A DNA stretch of 64,000 nt, taken from positions 2,808,399-2,872,398 of the forward strand of contig CM055314.2 of the NCBI GenBank assembly GCA_029255685.2, written 5' to 3'. Position 1 is the stretch's first letter. Every line of letters starts with the position of its first letter. Shown here in pieces: positions 1-10,803 of the stretch. The translations under genes and the position numbers were made by a program. The notes beneath the pieces were generated by a model. The model was not told the DNA's origin. It did no database searches and saw nothing but the letters and a program-made list of their open reading frames with translations. The DNA comes from Silene conica. Taxonomy: Eukaryota > Streptophyta > Magnoliopsida > Caryophyllales > Caryophyllaceae.

Positions 1-594
1 ATGCGGTCTTTATAATTAAATCAGTCTATTCAATTGTCGCAACGTTTATTAGTCTTAATCTGATCGGCAATAATCTTAATTCACAAGACTAGTAAACCAA
101 TTCTAGCTAAAACTAATCAACTAAATTGATGACAATTGAACAACAATTAATTCAGTAAGATAAACCATCTTATAACAACCTTGATCCCTTTTCACCATAG
201 ATAAATAAGTACAATTAGGTGTAATTAAGTAGAGTAATTGCTTACTTGATCCCTTGTCAAGTCATCAATTACTCTACTTAATTATCCCTCTAGACCATCA
301 TATTTTGTTAATAAGTGTAACTAGATGTTTTTTAGTGATTTTACAATGTTTTATCGTAATATATCTTACGAGAAATGTACTCTTTATTGTATAGACCTTT
401 GTTAGTTTGTATATGAGTTTAATTAAAGACAACCTTAAAAAAAGTGTGTATGTGTGAAAAAGAAACATGTAAAAGAATAATCACGTTATAACAAACAAAA
501 CACGTCAAACTTGAGTGTTAATTAATCAAGGATAGTACATGGAAGCTTATGCATAACTACTCTAGTTGTACAATATATATAACATTATACAACA
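1..594. other. AT-rich intergenic sequence, no feature recognised
   Basis: No reading frame with recognisable protein similarity, no RNA gene and no clear terminal repeats were seen. A short AT-rich inverted stretch (AATTAAGTAGAGTAATTG near 222-240 against its near-complement near 268-284) could be a small fold-back. Confidence 0.5.
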
Positions 595-775
595 GTAGGT
601 CTCTTTTGAACAGATATATCCGTCGTAAGTTTTTAACGTGACAAGATCTCACTTAAACATATAAAATAAAGCATAAAAAATTATAAAAAATTGTCTTTTC
701 TTATTTAAATAAATAATACTTGATCCGTCATAAATTTATGACGGATATGTCCGTCACGAATGAGGATTTATAAAC
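595..775. mobile_element. CCGTCAC-type hairpin MITE, copy 1
   Basis: The ends carry ATATCCGTCGTAAG on the left and the near-inverse ATGACGGATATGTCCGTCAC on the right, around an AT-rich core. The same end motifs recur at least ten more times in this window in both orientations, so this is a dispersed non-coding element. Exact ends and target-site duplication are not resolved. Confidence 0.6.
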
Positions 776-1099
776 GCAAAATTGTTATATGAGACCTGCA
801 TGAAGCTAAGCATATTCTTGTTTCTTGCAATCTTACTTCAACTTTGTTTTTTTAATCGTCTCTGAAATTCCATGTTACAATATGCAATTATGCATGCATT
901 TGGTTTTATCATTCCAAAACCATAATCGTTTACTAGAAATCATCATCCTCGTCTCTTACTTGCCGGTGATATTTACGTTATTTTATATTGTGCGAAGAAA
1001 TAGTGGATAAACTTAATATTTGTAACGAATTTCTTTAGATTATTATTTTAACGGAAGGTTCATCTACTTAACAAAATTTTATAGTTCATTTATTTTATG

Positions 1100-1634
1100 A
1101 ATTTTTTATAGATCTCATTTTTAAAACCGAAAATTAAAACAGAACTTTTTATTACATTTTTTGTTGAAAAATATTTCTTAATCAAAAAAATTACTCAAAT
1201 TTCGTAATATCACAAAAAAATGTTATTACGATGATCAAAATGTTAAAGCTAAAAGTTTGTAAAATTTAGTAATATCACAAAAAAATGCTATAGCGTTATT
1301 TTTTTTTACCATTTTTTTACCATTTATATCTTCATTGTCTAATAATGTTTTTTGTTCATTTTTTATTATTGATTAGACCATGTGGACTATTGGAAAAATT
1401 TTGCATTTTCATATTATATAATTTATGCAACATAAATGAAATTGAGAATGATGATTCATTGAAATTTTGTATTTATTACTCGATGAAGTTCTATTAACAT
1501 AGTTGGTTTTTTATAAATTAATTTCATAATTTTTGGGGTGATCCTACATTTATTTAAAAATAAAAAATAAAAGAAAATAGATGTGATGGCGTGGAAGCAC
1601 AAAATTGCACAAAATGTTGTTGTATTAATATAGA
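1100..1634 (-). mobile_element. Helitron, truncated at its 3' end
   Basis: Read on the minus strand, the element starts at 1634 with TCTATATTAATACAA, preceded by A, as expected for a Helitron 5' end inserted between A and T. The following 500 bases match the complete Helitron at 22169-22786, including ACATTTTGTGCAATTT, the CCACG...TCAC stretch and the interior. The terminal hairpin and CTAG are not found at the 3' side, so the left limit given here is approximate. It is non-coding, hence a non-autonomous copy. Confidence 0.65.
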
Positions 1635-3944
1635 TAAGATGTTACGCTCTTACATTTTTTTACTTTTATGCTTAAAAAGATAATGTAAAAAAAAAATATG
1701 TTAATCTTATCGATCAATAATGAAAATAAAATTGAAGGCGGTTTAAACCAAAAAATCTGAATTATGTGATTATGCATTACCACAAGTCCACAAGCGATTA
1801 AAAAGTGATTTGTCAAAATAGGAAATAAAATCGAGAAAGTCCAATATACATTTAGAGATGATGGCGACACACTACAATAATGTACTCCGTATTTAATAAT
1901 AAACCACATACTTGTTTCAACCTTTATCTTGGGACTAACTTACGTAATAAGCTCCTTAAACCACAAATACCACGTTGAATTTTCTTACGTAATTTTGAAG
2001 GCCAACTTAGCCACATTACTTATTCAAATATGAAATATCTACTTCTTCTATCCTACTTTTAACACAAAAACTTCACAGATATGGTCTCTTAATATCGCTA
2101 TTAAGAGACATCTCACATAATGGGATAACGGACGCACTGAAATTTTAATTTTTTTAGCATGAATTAGATAAAAGAATAATACAAATTGCATACTAAAACC
2201 ATTTTTTATATACGTATCAACGTATGTAACTCGGTATGATTTAAAAAAACAAATGAATTAGATTTAAAAAATCTTATGTGTAAATTTTCTGATATGTTGA
2301 AAAATTGAAATATTTAATTTTCTTTTATCCTTTTATTATATTTTTTATATTTTTTGTCATGAAAACATTTTATTCCAACTTTAAATTTAAACACAACTAC
2401 CTAAAGAAATATTTTGCAATTGAAATTTTTTTGCCAAAATTGTAAAAAAGGTTAAAAAGTTATGTACTTTAAAACAAAAATAATATTTTTTTAGTATCGT
2501 AAATTTTTTAAAGTTTTTAATCTAATTTATGCTAATTTTTTTTTATTCATTTTTAATTTTTTTTTAATAAAAGGGTTTAATTTCACTTATCATGTAACTT
2601 ATGGGGTCAAATTACTCCGATTAAAGTTGTAGAAATTAGTTTTACAATGGTATAAAGGTATGGGGTCAATCACCATTTCCCGTTAATTTATCATACTAAA
2701 TTAACTTAAAAAGACAATTTGAAAATAGTGGGACTACAAAAATGGGATTGGAGAGGGCAACAATATTTGATAAGCAACAAAAAGTAATACCGAGTAATAT
2801 ATATTAACTTATGATAATACATAAATTATTGTTTACAACTATTATAAACAAAAATAATTTACAAGGAAGGTATAAAACTATAAATTCTTGAAGCCTATAA
2901 TTGTTTCGAACAAATGATATTTTAGACCTTTTTTATTATAACTTACAACAATTATTAGCAGGATTTAGTAACGATAATAAAACATACATAAAGTAATGCA
3001 TTTTTTAAGAGGTTGGGTAATAATGTGATAAGGAATTTAATGTTGTTGTAGGGAAAATGAGGTGAGAATACTTGATAAGTTAATTTGTTGTGACGCACAT
3101 ATTCGTCAAAAATTTGCGATATATAAATGCTATCAATGACTGTAAATAAAACAAAACAGTTTGCTATTATTAATGTATACTTTATTTTTGTCTTATCTTT
3201 CTTACATGAATTTTATTTAACCTGTTACGAGCTTACGACGGACGAGAATTTATGAATTTAGAATGAAGGAAACGGTACAAAAGAATGAGATAGGAAAATT
3301 CCACATGTGGACACAACAAGGTTTTCGGGTCATAACGCAAACCCACGTGCTTGCTTGGATGTTTATCTCATCATTCATTATTCATTCGGCTATTCAATTC
3401 TACATTTCCCATATCAATCACATAAATGATTTCATTAATCATGTTAGAAATTATGTAATGCTAAATTAATTAACAATATTCGCTGTCATTAGCTTCATTT
3501 TAGGCCTAAATGTACTTCTCTTAATTACACTTCGGTTACTAATCTACTATACCATCCTTCATTTTATTTTATTAAAATTTATTGAATCAAAATTTATTTC
3601 AAACGTAAATAAAAAATAGATATCTTTTCGTTTGTTATTTCTAATATTTGAATGATTTTATTCAGCTTCTTTCAGTGCATTTCGATTCAGTTTAACTCAT
3701 TTTAGTTTAATTTTGTTTATCGCAACTTATTTAATCTCTAACTAGCCGGGATGAAACAAAGGATTGAGTCGATAAAGTCAACAGGTGGGGTTGCAATGAG
3801 ACCTTGATTTACATGGGAATAATAACATAATTGGAATAGTACACCACATATTATCAATATTATTCTGTGCAAAATTGGCATCAGTATTCAGTAGTAGGAG
3901 TGATAATGATAAGAGTTGGTGCATGTAATATTATAATATATCAG
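1635..3944. other. AT-rich intergenic sequence
   Basis: Long A/T homopolymer runs and no protein-coding exon that I recognise. The open frame at 3263-3469 has no recognisable motif and unbiased composition. I regard it as chance. Confidence 0.5.
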
Positions 3945-4115
3945 CATGTCTTACTTGTGACGGGCTAATTTCGTCAAAACTTGTGACCTCTCATAAAAAA
4001 AAAAAGAGGGGATAAGGTGAGACACCTTCATATGCTTTACAGCTCACCTTTTATAGGTATTTTATGAGAGGAAAGGGTATCCGTCACAAATGGAAATTTG
4101 TGATAATATACAGAG
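3945..4115. mobile_element. CCGTCAC-type hairpin MITE, copy 2 (long-stem subtype)
   Basis: The left end has CTTACTTGTGACGGGCTAAT and AACTTGTGACCTCTCAT. The right end has ATTTTATGAGAGGAAAGGGT and ATCCGTCACAAATGG. The core carries GGGGATAAGGTGAGACACC. The copies at 34945-35140 and 44120-44312 have the same layout (GTGAGAGGT, GGGGATAAGGTGGGGCA), which defines one subtype. Confidence 0.65.
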
Positions 4116-4284
4116 GCTTTCTGAATAATTTAATAGAATTAAGGTTTAGAAATGGGAATCTTTGGAAGGAAGGTCATATGATGGGACAACCACAAAAGAG
4201 AAAGGGCCGCGGCTACCCTCTCATGTGATGTTGCCAACTTGCCATCGCATATTGCTTACACAAAGTACAAACCTTTTATCACCA

Positions 4285-4435
4285 TACCGTCCGTCTTAAT
4301 TGCGACCGTCGCAAGTTTGTGATCTTTTACAATAATTTTTCTTTTATTTATCATCTTATTTGTTCTTTGTGAGAGGGTACATACTTGTGACAGAATAATA
4401 TCATCACAAATGATAATTCATGTTTTTTTCAGACC
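4285..4435. mobile_element. CCGTCAC-type hairpin MITE, degenerate copy
   Basis: GACCGTCGCAAGTTTGTGATC on the left and TTGTGAGAGGGTACATACTT then TCATCACAAATGATAATTC on the right are decayed forms of the ends of copy 2. It lies about 170 bases from that copy. Confidence 0.5.
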
Positions 4436-4932
4436 GTCTTGCTTATGAGCCATATATAAAAAGACACAATTTCAGTTTAGACGACTCTTATACATTATTA
4501 AAGTAGATTTGAAATAAAAAGAGTGTAAGATCTTAAGTTAAGATAGTGTTAAACAAGACTATTAGCCGATAAATAAATACTCAATTTACAAATGTTCTGG
4601 TTTAAGGCGGTAATATACGAGGGTAAACATAAAACATTGCATGTGAAATATGGTTGATAAAGCAAAAGAATGATCCTTTAGGATTAACAAAAAAAAGTTT
4701 GTCACATAAACATAAGTGAAAATATATTTAACTCGTTTTTATATAAAGATAGATATATTATAACTTTGTAATTTTAAACCACACTTAAAACTTATTTTAT
4801 TAAGGTTAAAGATAGCAATTAATTGAAAGAGTTTTATTATAAGTCTTACGGAGTAATTTATAAGACTATCCACAAGCAAGGTCGTCAAGGAGGTCGCGAC
4901 CTTGTTGGATCTGGGTAATTACGTAATTTTTA

Positions 4933-5325
4933 AATGAATATACGTTAACTAATATTTTAATTAAAAACGTTAACATAATATTTTAAATGAATACTCCCTC
5001 TATTCTTTTTATATCACCCCATTCCCCTTATGGACACTATTCACAATCGAGTATTCAACGTCAGTTTTCTCTCAATCCGTTCACGGAAATATATTCATGT
5101 GAGATCTTTTTTAATTTGTCTTGATAAGAGAATTAAGAATATAGAAATTTTATAATTTTTAGTAGTATGTAGCTAAAGATATAATCGAAACAAAATGAAT
5201 ATTGGCAAACGTGTATAAAGAATTGGGGTGATATAAAAAGAATGGAGGGAGTATATGTTAACCAATATTTTAATTAAAACCGTCAAAGTAATATTTTAAA
5301 TGAATATACGTTAACCAATAAATTG
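4933..5325. repeat. AT-rich direct repeat split by a Stowaway MITE
   Basis: The motif AATATTTTAATTAAAA followed by CGTTAAC-like sequence and AATATTTTAAATGAATA occurs at about 4951-4993 and again at about 5262-5320. The Stowaway at 4994-5251 sits between the two copies, so it landed in a pre-existing short tandem repeat. Confidence 0.6.
4994..5251. mobile_element. Stowaway-like MITE
   Basis: The termini are CTCCCTCTATTCTTTTTATA and, at the right, TATAAAAAGAATGGAGGGAG, an almost perfect inverted repeat. The element is flanked by TA on both sides (4992-4993 and 5252-5253). Length is 258 bp, with no coding capacity. CTCCCTC ends and a TA duplication are the hallmarks of the Tc1/mariner-derived Stowaway group. 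Confidence 0.85.
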
Positions 5326-5539
5326 TGATATCCATTTATTTATATATTTCATCTTATTCTAAATAATCTTCCTTATCTCTCTTTCGTAGATTCACAATAT
5401 ATTCCCTATTTTCTTTTTTGGCTAACATTTTATCCTTATTTTAATAACTCACCCCATGACAATACTCCACGATACCTTTCATCTCTCCAGTTAATTCACT
5501 CCACATCAATACTTTATACTTATTACAGTAAAACATAAT

Positions 5540-7420
5540 GGAAAAGGCTACAGATACACATTGTGTATGGAAAACTCCATACACGACCAATCACGTCGCG
5601 CCACGTAGATAACCCGACTTAAACCACATTAGTTAGTTTTAGGGTAGTTTAGTAATTTTACGAGTGTAGTTAGCATTAATTTAGGAAATATGATAATTTT
5701 GTTTAAATTTTATTCTCTTAACAAAATTGAATGAGTTTATTTGTAAAATAAATATTTCTATAATATGTAAATCAATTAATATTTTTGGAATTTATTTTTA
5801 AATTTTTGTTTTAGTTAGTAATTAATCAATAATAATAATTTTTTAAGTAATAATACTATTTTATTTTCGATTTTCTTTAATTGGTTTAGTTATTAATAAA
5901 ATTCATATTCCAAAAATTATTATTTTTGAAATTAACAATTTTAAAAAAAAACGAAAATTAATTAAATTTAAAAACACGAAATTCATTAAACTAGAAAAAA
6001 CGAAATCATTTACTTTAAAAAACGAAATTCATTACATAAAAAAAACGAAATTTTATAAAAAAAAAAAATATGAATTAGCTTTAAAAAATTTAAAAATGTA
6101 GTTAGTGGGGTTCGAACCTGAGATCAGTTACACACAAGCCAATGTTTGCAAGCAGAATTACAACCAATTAATCATGGATATCAGCACGTCTATTTAAGAA
6201 TTACAATTGTTAATATTTTGAAATCTACTAAAATAATATATTTAGGGAATGAAATCTACTAAAATAATATTCTCGAAAATCTTATTGCATATAATGAATT
6301 ATTTTTAGATATTTTAAATAAGATATTTATGGAATAAATCTTATTATTGTTAGGTTGTATTTAAAAAAAATATTATTATATTTAGTATAATTTAGTTACC
6401 TATTGTAGTGAGTTATGGTGAAAAATGTGAGATTTTGTAATATTTTATTACGGGTTAAATAAAAATACAATATTTTGAACTCTACTAAAATATTTTTGAA
6501 AAATCGTAATTCAATAAATAACAAAAAAAAACAAAATGGTTAAATTAAAAAAACGAAAATTAATAAATTTTAAAAAACGAAATTCACTAAATTAGAAAAA
6601 ACGAAATCATTACATTTAAAAAACCGAAATTCATTACGTAAAAAAACGAATTTTTTTTTTATTTTAAATTGTAATTTCATAATATTAACATTTGTTATTC
6701 ATAAATAGATGTGTTGATACCCTTGATTAAATGGTTAAAGCCCTACTTGCAAACATTAGCTTGTGTGCCAATAATCGTAGGTTCGAATCCTACTAACATC
6801 ATTTTAAAATTTTTAAAATTAGCAAGTCATCTTTAATTAAATTTGAATAATCGAAAAATTGATTTCACAAAAAAAAACGAGCCAGCTTATTAAAATACAA
6901 AAAAAAAAAAAAATCAATATTAATTTACTAAAATAATTTCCAAAAGGATAGTAATAAAATACATAAATAAAAAAACGTCTAAATTAATTACGTACAAAAA
7001 AAATTAATTTGCAGAATATTAATTTACAAAATAATTTCCAACAGAATATTAATAAAATACAAAAAAAATCGTGTAAATTAATTAAATACAAAAAAATTAT
7101 TTTCCGGAATATTAATTTACAAAAAAAAAATTCCAACAATATCATAAATTAATATTCCCGAAAATTTAACTAAATACAAAAAAAAACAAAATATTTTTAA
7201 AAAATAATAAATTACTTGAAACATAATAGAATCTTAACAAAATAACAAATATTTCTAAATTATGGTAATTAGATGTGGTTAAAAAGTTAACTATATTTGT
7301 ATAATTACTAATATACCCTAACACTAACTCATGAAAATTAACTGTGGTTATACACATGGCGCGATATGATTGGTCGTGTATGAGTTTTTCCATACACAAT
7401 GTGTATCTCTATCGCCTTCC
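5540..7420. mobile_element. Non-autonomous Mutator-like element (MULE) with tRNA-like segments
   Basis: The two ends are inverted repeats of more than 55 bp, both containing GATACACATTGTGTATGG and then CATACACGACCAATCA. Candidate 9-bp duplications flank them (AAACATAAT at 5531-5539, AAATATAAT at 7421-7429, one mismatch). Long terminal inverted repeats and a 9-bp duplication are typical of MULEs. The 1.88-kb interior has no transposase. It holds A-rich direct repeats with recurrent AAACGAAATTCATTA (about 5940-6050 and 6535-6650) and two inverted copies of a tRNA-like segment (6110-6190 and 6705-6795). Confidence 0.8.
6705..6795 (+). repeat. Degenerate tRNA-like segment inside the MULE (inverted partner at 6110-6190)
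   Basis: GTAGGTTCGAATCCTAC forms a perfect 5-bp T-arm with the loop TTCGAAT, matching the B-box consensus, and ATGGTTAAAG upstream resembles a D-arm. No convincing seven-pair acceptor stem or full cloverleaf can be drawn, so I call it a tRNA relic, not a gene. The reverse complement of this stretch recurs at 6110-6190 around GGGGTTCGAACCTGAGATCA. Confidence 0.5.
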
Positions 7421-7959
7421 AAATATAATCCCTAAATTTTGTACCTCCTCTTAATAGGGAAAGTTATCAATAATATGAGAGAGTATCTCTCGTGAAACAT
7501 CAAGTGGTACAAATTGATTAAAGATCTGTTGTAGACTAATATGGCACTTGTAAAACTCCTCAAATTCAACTTGTTTACTTTCATATTTGGATGCATGGTG
7601 ATGTATTTGTTATAATATAATATAAAGGTGGTTTAATTTTGATCTTGAATTTTAAAAAATAATAAAGAAAATAAGAAGGTGGGTGAAAATTAAACATTAG
7701 AAACATGACATTTAGTGTCACTAACAGAACATGAAGAGAGGATAAATGTATCAATCTAAACAAGCTGGAAGACTGGTATCGATATCCAACATTTAGAAGG
7801 GAAGCTAGAGCTACATGCTACACTAAACGTCACTATTGTCAATATATTGATGTAGACTTTCCTATTAATGAATGGCCTTTAAATCACAAGGCCCAAACTT
7901 CCAAGTTGCAACTACAAGTCGGGTGTATGCTAAAGTCAGCTCATTATTATCATATTTAT

Positions 7960-8035
7960 CGAATCTCATTTGTGACGGCAATATCCGTCGTAAATTTATG
8001 ATGGGTCAAATAAAATTTATTTGGAGAGATAAAGA
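7960..8035. mobile_element. CCGTCAC-type MITE fragment
   Basis: ATTTGTGACGGCAATATCCG followed by TCGTAAATTTATGATGGGTC matches one end of the hairpin MITE family. The opposite end is not recognisable. Confidence 0.4.
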
Positions 8036-8525
8036 CAATTTTTTTGTGATCTATGCACTTACATTCTTATCTTATCAAATTAAGTGGGTGTACTTGACCA
8101 CAAAAAAGACCTATTGCATATCATATTTATCAATTTCCCACTTCCTTTACCCAAATTGGTTGCTACAACTAGTATCAAATTTAATATTATCCAAAATCAT
8201 ACTCTAATTATTTATAAATGTCCCATTTATTTTTATCACAAAAACACGTCGCTAATAAATTAGGGTGAAATTCAGTAACGGACCCAAAAATTTAGTGTGG
8301 GGGCACACATTTTTTTTGGACATGTTATCTAAGCAAATTTAAAATAATTTTTTTATATTTTTGAGTTTTTTTTCCTACATTAGTTACTATAGGTAGAAGA
8401 ATGAAAACATAATTGATTCTAAAAATATGTTTTTAAAAAAAAATATTTTCTCTAAAATAATTTAAATGCTACGTATATGTAAAAATCATCTCTCTTTTAT
8501 AGAAGATAATACATTTTAATACTTA

Positions 8526-9271
8526 GACTGTGTTTGGCAAGGCAAATAAGGTACCTGATTTGTCTGAAATGACTTTTTTGCTAAAATAATCAGGTACCTT
8601 ATTTATTTTTGGGTGTTTGGCAAGTACCTGATTTGAGAGAAAAAGGTACCTGAAATAAAAAGCTACCCCAGGTAGCATTTGAGAAATCAGGTACCTGTTT
8701 CATTTTCATCTACCTATTCTACCCTTGGTCTAATATCCGCGATAGGATTGCTACTTTAATTTCGGGTGAAGCTTAATTAATACTTTTTTGTATGATTTTA
8801 ATAATGAATTATTTTTGTATCGCTAAAATATATTTTCAAGGGTGTATTGCTTGAATTTTTTTTACCTAATCGTTATATGTTAATTATTTTCTCATTCTCT
8901 TTCGAATATATTGAAAAAACTTCATTATAACTTGTTAAATTTATACTTGAAATTAAGAATCTAAGAAAAAAAATTTAAGAACTGGTATGTGAAGTCCGCC
9001 TTGTCCTCAGCCTAGTAAAAACGTAACGCCATCAACGACAATAACACAAGAATAATAGTAAAAACGTAAAAGATATCAATAATAAACCATGTCCTTTTCC
9101 GTCATTTTGTTAAATATCAGCTACCTTTTCAGCTAGTATCCAAACAGTTTTAACAAAAATCAGCTACCTTTTCAGGTCTTAATTACCAGCTATCTTTTCA
9201 GGTAGCTTTCAGGTTTCAGGTACCTTTTCAGGTTTCAGGTACCTTTTCAGCTAGTTTTGCCAAACAGACCC
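8526..9271. mobile_element. Tourist-like (PIF/Harbinger-derived) element
   Basis: The termini are GACTGTGTTTGGCAAGGC and, in reverse complement, GGGTCTGTTTGGCAAAACTA, with TTA on both sides (8523-8525 and 9272-9274). The interior is full of GGTACCTGA and its complement TCAGGTACC. A related but more decayed copy is at about 46411-46845. No coding region is present. Confidence 0.75.
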
Positions 9272-9383
9272 TTAAATTAACAACAAATATAAGTGACTCA
9301 ATGATTTCAGCTAACTTAGTGACGGAGTACGAGTAAAATTAGTACTACTATTAACATATTTAAGTGACACTTTGAATATAGTG

Positions 9384-9594
9384 TATGTACTATCATGTCC
9401 CGTCAATAGTTATCTATTTCTATTTTATGGTGTGTTGTTTCACAGTTATCTATTTGTATTTTTGGTCAAATTTTATTGCTCACCTTCTATGTAAATGTGG
9501 GGTTTGTGTTTCGTGTAGTTTGAATTTATCCATATTATCTTTTTTAATCTTTATGCGAAACAATAGATAATTATTGATCGGGAGGGAAGGAGTA
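9384..9594. mobile_element. Stowaway-like MITE, degenerate
   Basis: The left end is TACTATCATGTCCCGTCAAT followed by AGTTATCTATTT. The right end is AGATAATTATTGATCGGGAG followed by GGAAGGAGTA. The ends pair imperfectly as inverted repeats. The small open frame across it is a by-product. Confidence 0.5.
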
Positions 9595-10330
9595 TAAATT
9601 ACATCGGACAAATATAAAGGTCAATGAGAAATTTACCCAATTTACCTCCTATATATTATAAGAATAGTATACTCTCATCTTCTTCTAAATTTTTAAGGTC
9701 AAGTTTCTAAATTAAAGCTTCAATTTTAAATATATTATATTACAATGATAATATGAAAAATGTTTATCAAAGTAATAATAATAATTTATAAAAACTATTT
9801 TAAAATTTTTTACCAAAAAATTAATGCATAAATAATAATAAAATTGGTGAAATTGTAGTTTTCAATATCATTAAAAAAAGTCAATCAAAATAGTAAAAAA
9901 ATAGATATACCCATTATTCTTGGACCCACATTTATTGCATGTGGCAGAGCGACGTTAATTTATTTTCCGAAAAATATGTATCACTATAAAACTTAGCAAA
10001 ATGAAAAATTGGTAAATGCGAAATAATATAAAGTAACAATTTCAGTATCAATATTCCATTAAATTAAATTCCTGTTTACTCATAAATCTCCTTTAATATC
10101 ACCAAAATAAACTACTCCAAGTATACCCTCTATTTTCCCTGTCCATACATACCTTTTATTTATCTCGTAAAACAATAAATAATTATCATAATAAAAAAAA
10201 ATTTAAAAAAAACAAAAAGAAAGGAAAAATAAATAAATTAGTGTCCCCAAAAATAGCTTCCGCAGCACTTGCCAGTTGCTCCCCATGTGCTTCTGTGCCA
10301 ATCACCAGATTCCAGCCCGTCAGCCTACCA
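9595..10330. other. AT-rich spacer downstream of DF1
   Basis: Only low-complexity A/T sequence was seen. A run of short A-rich repeats at about 10180-10240 precedes the minisatellite. Confidence 0.4.
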
Positions 10331-10525
10331 ACTTACCCAATCTGACCCGACTCGAACCAACTCGGAATTACATGAAACTCAACTTACCCGATCTGACCCG
10401 GTTCGGAATTACATGAAACTCAACTTACCCGATCTGACCCGACTCAAACCAACTCGGAATTACATGAAACTCAACTTACCGATCTGACCCGACTCGAACC
10501 AACCCGGAATTTCATGAAACTGAGT
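10331..10525 (+). repeat. Minisatellite, about 50-bp unit, four copies
   Basis: The unit contains AACTTACCCGATCTGACCCG, ACTCGAACCAACTCGGAAT and TACATGAAACTC. Four imperfect copies follow each other. Some lack the ACTCGAACCA segment, giving two unit lengths. It lies about 190 bases beyond the stop codon of DF1, possibly inside its 3' untranslated region or terminator area. Confidence 0.8.
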
Positions 10526-10713
10526 TGATGACACTATGAATTCCGCACCCATAGAATAGTACAATTTCGCTTGATCCAATGTCTGTCGTCCCCAAAAATT
10601 AATCTTAGCGAATAATTTTTCCTAAAACAAATGTATAATTAATTAACTTAACCCCACTTTTTTTTATGCTTCCCCAAAAATCTGTCCATTTTTCTTCATC
10701 ATACACATACACT

Positions 10714-10772
10714 CTAAACTTGAGTAGCCTTATTATTAGTTGAGGTTGTAGTAGTACTCATTGAATTTGCAC

Positions 10773-10803
<31 letters not shown>

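Noticed and set aside
3263-3469. 68-codon open frame in an intergenic area
   Set aside because: It has no motif, no splice context and no relation to neighbouring sequence, so it is most likely chance.
6705-6795. Functional tRNA gene
   Set aside because: The T-arm is perfect, but no full acceptor stem or cloverleaf can be drawn, and the sequence is duplicated in inverted form inside a transposon.
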